Positions 51,912 to 59,349 of a DNA stretch of 64,000 nt are shown in pieces (the first letter of the stretch is position 1; every line of letters begins with the position of its first letter). Source of the DNA: Pseudomonadaceae bacterium (lineage in GTDB: Bacteria > Pseudomonadota > Gammaproteobacteria > Pseudomonadales > Pseudomonadaceae); the NCBI GenBank assembly GCA_030602315.1, contig JAUVZY010000013.1:18729-82728 (forward strand), in the 5' to 3' direction. A program made the position numbers and the translations under genes. The notes beneath the pieces are model-generated. The model was not told the DNA's origin. It worked only from the letters and a program-made list of their open reading frames with translations, and searched no databases.

Positions 51912-52616
51912 CTAGAACTCCGGCGGTCGGCTGGCCAGGTTGATCTCGGCCAGCGACAGTTCGCGGTCGAACAGCGGCGCCAGGCTGCGGTCATGGCTGA
52001 CGAACAACAGGCTCGCGCCGGCCTCCCGGCACTCGGCGAACAGCAGGCGGATGAAGGTTTCGCGGGTGTCGAAGTCCAGCGCCGAGGTCGGCTCGTCGGC
52101 GATGATCAGCTCGGGTTGGCCGATCAGCGCACGGGCAGCGGCGACCCGTTGCTGCTGGCCGATGGACAGGCGGTCGGCCCGGCTCTCCTGCACAGAAGCG
52201 CTCAGACCGAGGTGTTCGAGCAGTGTCTGCGCAGCCTGGGCGACGCTGCCGTAACGCTTGCCGGCGCGCTCGGCGCGGCTGCGCGAGAAGCGGCAGGGCA
52301 GCTCGACGTTGTCCCGAACGGACAGAAACGGCAACAGGTTGAACTGCTGGAAGATATAGCCGGTGTGATCGACCCGGAAGCGATCGCGAGCCCGCGAAGA
52401 AAGCGCGTTCAGATCCTTGCCCAGGATCTTGACCTGCCCGCGGCTGGGGCGCTGTACGCCGCCCAGAAGGCCCAGCAGGGTGGTTTTGCCACTGCCGCTG
52501 GGACCGCGCAGGAACAGGCTCTCGCCGGCGCCCAGCGAGAGCGCGGGAATGTCCAGCAGCTCCCGCTGGCCCGGCCAGGCGAAGCCAAGGTCGCGGATCT
52601 GTACCAACTCGCCCAT
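51912..52616 (-). CDS. ABC transporter ATP-binding protein of the zinc-responsive operon
   Basis: 234 residues, LolD/MacB-like ATPase. Walker A GPSGSGKTT (about residue 42), signature LSIGQQQRV (variant, SIGQQ instead of SGGQQ), Walker B LIIADEPTSALD and H-loop VSHD. The LSIGQ form is a real departure from the consensus and occurs in related subfamilies. It is 11 bases after the DUF2796 stop and cotranscribed with it. Confidence 0.9.
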   Translation of the reverse strand: MGELVQIRDLGFAWPGQRELLDIPALSLGAGESLFLRGPSGSGKTTLLGLLGGVQRPSRGQVKILGKDLNALSSRARDRFRVDHTGYIFQQFNLLPFLSVRDNVELPCRFSRSRAERAGKRYGSVAQAAQTLLEHLGLSASVQESRADRLSIGQQQRVAAARALIGQPELIIADEPTSALDFDTRETFIRLLFAECREAGASLLFVSHDRSLAPLFDRELSLAEINLASRPPEF

Positions 52617-52627
52617 CGATCGCCGTC

Positions 52628-53245
52628 TCAGGGGCGCAGCATCAGGGCTGGCTGTCCGGGCTTGAGCGTGGCGGCTTGCTGTCCTGCCGGCGCGATCGCC
52701 TGGACCTGGAGCTGTTCGGTGTGGGGGAACGCCTGGAACAAGTGCGCCAGATCGAGGCGATCGAGCGCGGCGGGCGAGCTGCAGGAGAAGCTATAGCTGG
52801 CCTCGATGTCAGCGTGGCCATCGGCACCGCCGGCGCTCGCGTCGAACAGCGGACTGTGCAGGTCGGTGGACAGCACGGTGCAGCCGGCGGACGTGGGCAG
52901 GCCGAACAATTGCTGCGGTTGCTCGAGCTGGCGGCGCGCCTCGGCGATCGCCGCGCGTTCGGCGTCCGTGGCCGGCAGGTGCTCGAAGCCGACCAGATTG
53001 GCCGCCGGGCTCTTGAGCATGATCACCAGGGTTTCACCCTCCAGCGCCACATCGAGCAGCCCGGTGCCATGTTCATGAGCACCGAGGTTCTCCTGGTCAT
53101 GGCCATGAGCATGGTGGTCATGCACCTTGTCATGGGCGTGCCGGTGTTTGTGGTCATGGCCATGCCCGTGAGCATGGTCGTGAGCACTGGCGGTAGCGGC
53201 GATCAGCGGCAGGGCGACAAGCAGGCTGAGCGTGAGATGGCGCAC
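52628..53245 (-). CDS. DUF2796 (ZrgA-like) histidine-rich periplasmic zinc-binding protein
   Basis: 205 residues. Signal peptide to about ATASA, then a His-rich stretch (HDHAHGHGHDHKHRHAHDKV, about 22-50), followed by the DUF2796 domain (GAHEHGTGLLDVALEGETL). His clusters of this kind bind zinc; family members help zinc acquisition under scarcity. The start is GTG with GGAGGATTCATC upstream. A Zur-like box lies 20 bases upstream of that GTG. First gene of the four-gene operon. Confidence 0.9.
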   Translation of the reverse strand: MRHLTLSLLVALPLIAATASAHDHAHGHGHDHKHRHAHDKVHDHHAHGHDQENLGAHEHGTGLLDVALEGETLVIMLKSPAANLVGFEHLPATDAERAAIAEARRQLEQPQQLFGLPTSAGCTVLSTDLHSPLFDASAGGADGHADIEASYSFSCSSPAALDRLDLAHLFQAFPHTEQLQVQAIAPAGQQAATLKPGQPALMLRP

Positions 53246-53264
53246 GATGAATCCTCCGGTTTTT

Positions 53265-53277
53265 GTTATGTTGTAAC
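53265..53277. promoter_or_regulatory. Zur-like box upstream of the zinc operon
   Basis: GTTATGTTGTAAC matches the Zur half-sites of GTTATA-N-TATAAC type, with only central differences, and is palindromic at the ends (GTTA.../...TAAC). It lies 20 bases upstream of the DUF2796 start and should repress the operon when zinc is plentiful. Confidence 0.6.
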
Positions 53278-53309
53278 GATTCTGCGTGCGCTCGCCAACC
53301 GATCAAGCG

Positions 53310-53849
53310 TTACAGTTCGTTTTCCTCGATTGGCCGCACCAGGCGAGCATCCAGCGCGTAGGCGGCGTCTGCCAGGTCGTTGTTGACCAGTTCGATGCGC
53401 AGTTTGCCTTCGACCCAGATGGGCGCGTAAATGTCGTCGAGTTCGATTCCCTTGGGAAAACGCACCAGCACGATCTGGTTCGGCGGCGGCGGTGGCACGT
53501 GGATGCACGCGCCCGGGTAGGGCACCAGGAAGAACAGCGTGCTGCGCCCACGCGCATCGCTTTCCAGGGGCACCGGGTAGCCGCCCAGACGCAACGACTT
53601 GCCGTCCAGCTTGGCCACCGTGCGGGTCGAGTACATCACCTCGGGCAGACCGGGGTCGCGCTGCTTGAGCGCGCCCTGATCGGAAAAGCCCTGCCCCTCG
53701 GGGGTGTCGTGCACGATCTCGGGCATTTCCTCCAGCGCCTTCAGATCTTCCGGCGGTAACAGATCCAGCCAGTCGAGCTGAGGCGGAGCCGCCAGCGCCG
53801 GCTGGGCCAGCACGATCATCAACAAAGCACTGAGTACGAGCGGACGCAT
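53310..53849 (-). CDS. Second DUF3299 exported protein
   Basis: 179 residues. Signal peptide MRPLVLSALLMIVLAQPALA, then the DUF3299 core GYPVPLE...FLVPYPGACIHVPPPPPNQIV (about 85-120), 30-40 percent similar by eye to the gene at 49988. AGAGGAAACC precedes the ATG at 53849. It ends 64 bases before the zinc operon starts and lies outside the Zur-like box, so its regulation may differ. Having both paralogues around one operon suggests a duplication with partitioned roles. Confidence 0.86.
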   Translation of the reverse strand: MRPLVLSALLMIVLAQPALAAPPQLDWLDLLPPEDLKALEEMPEIVHDTPEGQGFSDQGALKQRDPGLPEVMYSTRTVAKLDGKSLRLGGYPVPLESDARGRSTLFFLVPYPGACIHVPPPPPNQIVLVRFPKGIELDDIYAPIWVEGKLRIELVNNDLADAAYALDARLVRPIEENEL

Positions 53850-54014
53850 GGTTTCCTCTGCTGGAAGGGCCGTGGGTGGGCCTGGCTGCGCGTTATTACC
53901 ACGAAAACCGCTGTAGCTGGAAACTCTGGCAGCGCACGGCTGTCGCGCCATTGTCACGGGAACGCAATCTGGCGCTGTTTCAATGGCGCCAAGTTCCGTA
54001 CAGGGAGTGTACCC

Positions 54015-55316
54015 ATGGCAGCCGAAAGCAGTCTGGCATGCCTGTCGATGCCGGTGGAGCCGCTGTCGCCGAGCCTTAGCATCACCGATGTGGCCGACCG
54101 TTTGCTGGCCGAGGACAGCAAGGCCTTTCTATCGCTGCCGGTGGTCGACGAAGACGGCGTGCCCCTCGGGCTGGTCAGCCGTCACGCGCTGCAAAACATC
54201 TTCATGATGCGCTTTGGCCGCGACCTCTGGGGGCGCCGCCCGGCGCTGGATGTGATGACGCCGGCACTGGTGGTGAGCGAGCAGCTGAGCCTCGAGCAGG
54301 CCGCCCGGCAGATCACCGGCCAGTTGCGCTACCCGATCACCGAAGACTTCATCCTGGTCGATGGTGCCGGCCGCTATCGTGGCCAGGGTACGGTGCTCGA
54401 CCTGCTCAAGGCCATGGAAACGCGCATGGCCCAGCGCAACCAGATTCTGCGCAAGGCACTGGTGGACCTGAAGGAATCCCAGACCCAACTGGTGCAGTCG
54501 GAGAAGATGGCTTCGCTGGGTCAGATGGTCGCCGGCGTCGCCCACGAGCTGAACACGCCGCTGGGTTATGTGAAGAACAACGTCCAGCTGATCGACGAAC
54601 TGAGCCGTCCGCTGTTCCATCTCGCCGCCGCCCAGGCGGCGCTCGCCGATTGCCTGGACAATCCTGCCTGTGACGAGGCGCAAGTGGCCGAGGCGTTCAA
54701 CCTGGCCGCCGCTGCCCGCGCCGAGGCGGCGCCCGAAGCGCTGGAAGCAGACCTGCGCCAGCTGGTCGGCGACACCCTCTACGGCCTCGGCCAGATCGCC
54801 GAACTGGTCACCGGGCTCAAGGACTTTGCCCGTCTCGATCGCGCCATGAGCGAGGACGTGGACCTCAACGACTGCGTGAGAAGCGCGCTGTTGATCGCCC
54901 GCAACAACCTCAAGGGCAAGATCGAGGTGCTGCAGGAGCTCGCCGAGCTGCCGCGCCTGCCCTGCGCGCCGTCGCAGATCAACCAGGTGCTGCTGAATCT
55001 CTTCAACAACGCCGCCCAGGCGATGAAGGACGGCGGCCGCCTGCACATCAAGAGCTGGGCCGACCAGGACAACGCCTACCTCTCGGTGCAGGACAGCGGC
55101 CACGGCATGCCGCCGGAGGTGCTCAGGCGCGTGTTCGACCCCTTCTTCACCACCAAGCCGGTGGGCGAGGGCACCGGCCTCGGCCTGTCCATCAGTTTCA
55201 AGATCATCCAGGACCACGGCGGCAGCATCCGCGTGGCGTCGGCAGTGGGGCGCGGCACGCGCTTTCTGATCCGCCTGCCGCTGCGCCAACCCGCCGCCCT
55301 CAAACGGAGCGCCTGA
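54015..55316 (+). CDS. CBS-domain sensor histidine kinase
   Basis: 433 residues without membrane segments. Two N-terminal CBS motifs (about 20-70 and 80-135: FLSLPVVDEDGVPLGLVSRHAL; DFILVDGAGRYRGQGTVLDLL), a coiled coil (140-175), a histidine-phosphotransfer motif AGVAHELNTPLGYV (His near 181), and an ATPase domain with N-box NLFNNAAQAM, DSGHGMP and GEGTGLGLSI. It probably senses an adenine nucleotide or similar ligand in the cytosol. The partner regulator starts 2 bases after its stop. Confidence 0.9.
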   Translation: MAAESSLACLSMPVEPLSPSLSITDVADRLLAEDSKAFLSLPVVDEDGVPLGLVSRHALQNIFMMRFGRDLWGRRPALDVMTPALVVSEQLSLEQAARQITGQLRYPITEDFILVDGAGRYRGQGTVLDLLKAMETRMAQRNQILRKALVDLKESQTQLVQSEKMASLGQMVAGVAHELNTPLGYVKNNVQLIDELSRPLFHLAAAQAALADCLDNPACDEAQVAEAFNLAAAARAEAAPEALEADLRQLVGDTLYGLGQIAELVTGLKDFARLDRAMSEDVDLNDCVRSALLIARNNLKGKIEVLQELAELPRLPCAPSQINQVLLNLFNNAAQAMKDGGRLHIKSWADQDNAYLSVQDSGHGMPPEVLRRVFDPFFTTKPVGEGTGLGLSISFKIIQDHGGSIRVASAVGRGTRFLIRLPLRQPAALKRSA

Positions 55317-55318
55317 GC

Positions 55319-56233
55319 ATGTCCCAACCCGTTCGCATCCTCTTCGTCGACGATGAGGAACGCATCCTGCGCAGCCTGGCGATGCAGTTTCGCCGCCAGT
55401 ACCAGGTGTTCACCGAGACCGACCCGCACAAGGCGCTGCAGCTGTTGGAGCAGGAAGACATCCATATCCTGGTCAGCGACCAGCGCATGCCGCTGATGAG
55501 CGGAGCGGAGCTGCTGGCGCACGCCCGCGAGATCCGTCCGGACTGCCTGCGCATCCTGCTCACCGGCTATTCGGACCTGGACGCGGCGGTGGAGGCGCTC
55601 AACAGCGGCGGCATCTTCCGCTACCTGACCAAGCCCTGGGAACCGCAGGAGATGGCCTTCACCCTGCGCCAGGCCGCGGAAATCGCCGAGCGCCAGGCAC
55701 AGCTCGACGATCCGCTGGCGCCCAAGGTCAACCCGTCGCCGGTCAGCGTGCTGCTGCTCGATGACGACGCCGAAACCCGCGCCACGGTGGGTGAATTCTG
55801 CGCCGCCGGCGGCCACCGCCTGTGGCAGGCGCGCAGCCTCGGCGAGGCGCTGGCGCTGCTCAATACCGAGCGCGTCGACGTGCTGGTCAGCGACCTCAAG
55901 CTCGGTGGCGAAGACATCACCCCGCTGCTCAAGTCGCTGGCCATGGCTCATCCGGGGCTGCTCAGTCTGGTGGTCACGCCGTTTCGCGATACCCAGGCAT
56001 TGATGAAGCTGATCAACGAGGCGCAGATCTTCCGCTACCTGCCCAAGCCGATCCGCCGCGGCCTGTTCGAAAAGGGCCTCAAAGCCGCGACCGAGCAGAC
56101 CCATAGCTGGCGCGCGCGGCCGACCCGGCCGATTGCCCGTGTGCCCGAAGCCCCGCGCGAAGGCCAGGAGCGCGAGAAGGTCAACAGCCTGTTGGGCATG
56201 CTCGGCCGGCTGAGAAGGCGCGTGCTGGCCTGA
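55319..56233 (+). CDS. Dual-receiver response regulator
   Basis: 304 residues with two receiver domains and no output domain. Receiver 1 (about 5-120): VDDEE, phosphoacceptor VSDQRMP, YLTKPW. Receiver 2 (about 140-255): LDDDAE, VSDLKLGG, YLPKPI. The C-terminal 45 residues are basic (RARPTRPIARVPEAPR). It is coupled with the CBS kinase, so a phosphorelay or allosteric role is likely. The downstream target is not visible. Confidence 0.87.
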   Translation: MSQPVRILFVDDEERILRSLAMQFRRQYQVFTETDPHKALQLLEQEDIHILVSDQRMPLMSGAELLAHAREIRPDCLRILLTGYSDLDAAVEALNSGGIFRYLTKPWEPQEMAFTLRQAAEIAERQAQLDDPLAPKVNPSPVSVLLLDDDAETRATVGEFCAAGGHRLWQARSLGEALALLNTERVDVLVSDLKLGGEDITPLLKSLAMAHPGLLSLVVTPFRDTQALMKLINEAQIFRYLPKPIRRGLFEKGLKAATEQTHSWRARPTRPIARVPEAPREGQEREKVNSLLGMLGRLRRRVLA

Positions 56234-56285
56234 TCGACAGCGGCAACTGGCGTACAGTGGTCGCCCCCTGCATGGATGCGATCAC

Positions 56286-57566
56286 ATGAAACCGACCATT
56301 CGCCGCTATGCCCTGCATGCCGTGCTCTGGCCCCTGGGCGCGCTGCTGGTGTTCGTCGCCGTCAACCTCAAGGACCCGCACCTGCTCGCGGTGCGCGCCT
56401 GGGAACTGCCGCTGCTGGTCGGCGTGTCGCTCGCCGGCATCGCCCTGTTCGCCGCCCGGTTCGACGGCGCGCCACGCGTCCTGGGCATGGGGCTGTTCAT
56501 GCTGGCGCTGGGGACCGCGCTGGTCGGTGAATGGGGTTATCGGCAGCGCCAGGCCGAGGTGCTGGCGCAGGGGGCTCGCCTGGCCGGGCTGGGGCGCCAT
56601 GTGATCGCCGGCTATGCGGATCCGGCGCAGCTTCGCCCGCTGATCGAGCAGGGTCTGATCGGCGGGGTGTTCCTCACCCGGCGCAATACCGCGGGCAAGA
56701 CGCTCGAGCAGCTACGCGAAGAGATCGCCACGATGCAGCGATGGCGCGCCGACGCGGGCCGGGCGCCGTTGTGGGTGGCGGCCGATCAGGAAGGCGGCAT
56801 CGTTGCCGGCCTCAGTCCGCCGCTGCCACGCCACGCGCCGCTCGGATCGCTGCTGGCGCAGGCGGCAACCGACGCCGAGCACCAGCGCCAGGCGCACGCG
56901 CTGGGCAGCGTCCAGGGAGGCGAGCTGGCGATGCTCGGCGTGAACCTCAACTTCAGCCCGGTGGTAGATCTCAAGCTGGCGCGCCCGGACGATCCGCTGG
57001 ACCTGCACAGCCGGATCGGCGAACGGGCGATCTCCGCCGATCCGGCGATCACCACCGCGATGGCCGGCGCCTACCTCGATGGGCTGGCCAGCCAGGGCGT
57101 GCGCGGCACGCTCAAGCATTTCCCCGGGCTCGGCCGGGTGCACGGTGATACCCACCATTTCGCCGCCGACCTCGAGGTGCCGCTGGACCTGCTGCAGGCG
57201 CAGGACTGGCAGCCGTTTCGCGAACTCGCCACGAGCCGCGAGGCGCTGATCATGCTCGGCCACGTGCGTCTGCCGGCCCTCGACGCGCGATACCCGGCAT
57301 CGTTTTCCAAGGCACTGGTTGGCGGTGTCATCCGCCAGCAGTGGGCGCATGATGGTTTGCTGATAACCGATGATCTGACCATGGCCGCCGCCTACCGCCA
57401 CGGATTGTGCACGGCGGCGGTCGGTGCGCTGGAGGCCGGGGTCGACCTGCTGCTGGTGTCATGGGATTACCAGAAGGTCTTTGAGGTACTGCATTGCCTG
57501 AGCCGGGCCGGGCCGCTCGACGCGCTGGCGGACAGCGCCCGGCGTCTGACCGCGGCCGGACACTGA
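56286..57566 (+). CDS. Glycoside hydrolase family 3 protein (NagZ-like) with membrane N-terminus
   Basis: 426 residues: three N-terminal helices (about 5-95), then a GH3 domain with KHFPGLGRVHGDTHH (about 275-290) and HDGLLITDDLTMAAAYRHG (about 355; the second Asp of TDD is the expected nucleophile). It could be a membrane-bound beta-N-acetylglucosaminidase in cell-wall recycling, but NagZ proper is cytosolic and shorter. A degenerate copy of this gene's 3' end lies at 59141-59314. Confidence 0.82.
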   Translation: MKPTIRRYALHAVLWPLGALLVFVAVNLKDPHLLAVRAWELPLLVGVSLAGIALFAARFDGAPRVLGMGLFMLALGTALVGEWGYRQRQAEVLAQGARLAGLGRHVIAGYADPAQLRPLIEQGLIGGVFLTRRNTAGKTLEQLREEIATMQRWRADAGRAPLWVAADQEGGIVAGLSPPLPRHAPLGSLLAQAATDAEHQRQAHALGSVQGGELAMLGVNLNFSPVVDLKLARPDDPLDLHSRIGERAISADPAITTAMAGAYLDGLASQGVRGTLKHFPGLGRVHGDTHHFAADLEVPLDLLQAQDWQPFRELATSREALIMLGHVRLPALDARYPASFSKALVGGVIRQQWAHDGLLITDDLTMAAAYRHGLCTAAVGALEAGVDLLLVSWDYQKVFEVLHCLSRAGPLDALADSARRLTAAGH

Positions 57567-57639
57567 CGGATCGACGCCAGCCGTGTGCTCGGCTATAAAC
57601 GCGCCATCCCGCCTGGCGCGGTCTGACAAGGATGTCCCG

Positions 57640-58665
57640 ATGCGCACCGAATGGTTCCTGCTTTCCCAAGGGCTGGTCATCCTGCTGGCCCTGATTCCGC
57701 TGGGCTACATGACGCTGCGTCAGCGCCGCCTGAAAGCGCTGCAGAACCAGCTGGTCGAACGCCTGGACCTGCGCGCGGCCAACGCCTGGTTCCGGGTAAA
57801 CCTGGCCAGCCCGGCGTTCTACAAAAAGCGCCTACGGGTGATGGCCTTCGAGGGCAAGGGCCTGTTGCTGGACCTGGGCGATCGCCTGCAGGTGGTCGGC
57901 GAACTCGGCCAGGGCCGCCGGCTCGAGCGCACCTACCCCAAGCACGGCATGGCCATCGACTGGATCGGCAATGCCAATCTGGCCAGCGCCAATCTGCACT
58001 GGATGTCCCTCGGCAGCGGCCCGGACACGCTGTATCTCACCGCCGACACGGGCCTCAACGCGCTGCAATCGCGCGAGGCCACCGCCGACCTGTTCAGCAT
58101 GCTGGCCCCGGATGCCTCACGGGCCCGCGCCGCGGGCCGTGAATTCGCCCTGGAAAAGAACGGCGCCTCGCTCGGCGTGGTGATCGCCTTCTTCGCCATC
58201 CTGGCCTTCGCGCTGGTCGACGGCTTCTTTCTCAACCGCAACGAGTTGGTCGAAGCAGGACGCCTCCTCTGGTGGGCGCCGCTGGTGATGTTACCGGCCG
58301 TGCCGTGCTATCGGCTGCTGATCAGCGAAGCGGTGCCGGCCCGCGAGTCGCTGGTACTGAGTCTGCTGCTGGCGGTGGCGCTGACCCTCGCCTTTGTGCC
58401 GGCCGCCAAGCGCCTCGACCAGTGGCTCGGCCCGGCGGCGCAGGACTACCGCTACCGGCTGGACAACCCCACGCGCCTCACGCCGCTGCAAGACGGCCCA
58501 CCGCCGCTGAGCTTCCCCCGCACGCCCGAGTACTGGCAGCAATTCGACGTCGGCTCCGAGCACGACCTGCGCCTGATCCACGGCCCGCTCGGCCTGTGGC
58601 AACTGCAACGCGCGGAGCTGGAGGCGAAGATGCGGGCGTTCTATCGCGGCTATGACGCCCGCTGA
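57640..58665 (+). CDS. Unknown membrane protein
   Basis: 341 residues. One N-terminal helix (LSQGLVILLALIPLGYMTL), a globular region (about 30-185), then about four helices (SLGVVIAFFAILAFALVDGFFL; LLWWAPLVMLPAVP; LVLSLLLAVALTLAFVPA) and a periplasmic or cytosolic tail. No recognised domain. AAGGATG precedes the ATG at 57640. It lies between the GH3 gene and the fossil region. Confidence 0.76.
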   Translation: MRTEWFLLSQGLVILLALIPLGYMTLRQRRLKALQNQLVERLDLRAANAWFRVNLASPAFYKKRLRVMAFEGKGLLLDLGDRLQVVGELGQGRRLERTYPKHGMAIDWIGNANLASANLHWMSLGSGPDTLYLTADTGLNALQSREATADLFSMLAPDASRARAAGREFALEKNGASLGVVIAFFAILAFALVDGFFLNRNELVEAGRLLWWAPLVMLPAVPCYRLLISEAVPARESLVLSLLLAVALTLAFVPAAKRLDQWLGPAAQDYRYRLDNPTRLTPLQDGPPPLSFPRTPEYWQQFDVGSEHDLRLIHGPLGLWQLQRAELEAKMRAFYRGYDAR

Positions 58666-58710
58666 GCGAGGTGCTGGGGTGCTGGCTGAGTGGCTGTAGC
58701 GATTCGTTTC

Positions 58711-59130
58711 TCAGGCCGGGGACGCCGAGGTCCCGCTTACGCGAACCAGTTGGGGCGTTTTCGAAGGATGGTTTTCCGGGTGCGATTGCCAGCGCGCCAG
58801 CAGCTTTCCCAGCTCCGGGTGTGCGGCGGCAGCTCCGTAAACTTGCGCCCAGGTTACCGGTTGTCGGGCAAGTTCCTCGAGGCGGCCCAGTGAGCTGGGC
58901 AGACGCTCACGCTCCTTACCGGCGCGTCTGATTGGTCGAGGGCATGGCGTTTTCCGGGTGGGTATTTGCTGGCCTGGTTTCGATGAAGGTGGCGCGCTTG
59001 CCTTTCCCAGGCTTCCAGATTGCGCTGGTAGCTTCCGATTTCTCGCAGCAGCCATTGTTGTTCCCGAGGTGTTAATCGGCTGCCGCCCGGCGTAGAGCAA
59101 CCGGTCTGCCAGCGCAGTAATGTGGCGTGG
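58711..59130 (-). pseudogene. Remnant of the 3' end of a T6SS lipase gene
   Basis: On the minus strand the last 75 or so codons match the C-terminus of the intact lipase at 59350: AIRRAGKERQRLP there is PIRRAGKERERLP here, and LARQPVTWAQVYGAA and LARWQSHPENHP are identical. Upstream the homology continues in a different frame (59130-58950), so there is at least one frameshift. No start codon or lipase catalytic region remains. Not expected to make a functional protein. Confidence 0.82.
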
Positions 59131-59140
59131 GGTGATTCGG

Positions 59141-59314
59141 GGCGTGATCCGCGACCGCTGAAGCCACGACGGCCTGCTGATCACCGACGACCTGAGCATG
59201 GCCGCCGCCTACAACCACGGGCTGTGTACTGCCGCACCGGGCGCTCTGGCGGCGGGCATCTCGCTGCCGGGCTTGGCTGAGAGTGCCCGGCGACTGATCA
59301 TCGCCGGGCACTGA
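59141..59314 (+). pseudogene. Remnant of the 3' end of the GH3 gene
   Basis: The plus strand reads GVIRDR, a stop (TGA, 59159), then SHDGLLITDDLSMAAAYNHG and, after an internal deletion, ESARRLIIAGH and a stop. This parallels the C-terminus of the GH3 protein at 56286 (GVIRQQWAHDGLLITDDLTM and DSARRLTAAGH). It abuts the lipase remnant and lies 36 bases before the end of the intact lipase. A fossil of duplication or recombination. Confidence 0.8.
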
Positions 59315-59349
59315 GTGTAGAGGCAGGCAGCCGATTGGTACGTCGGCTA

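Noticed and set aside
58666..59349. Functional genes in the region between the membrane protein and the lipase
   Set aside because: Open frames there are parts of the two remnants described; none has a start site with homology to a complete protein.
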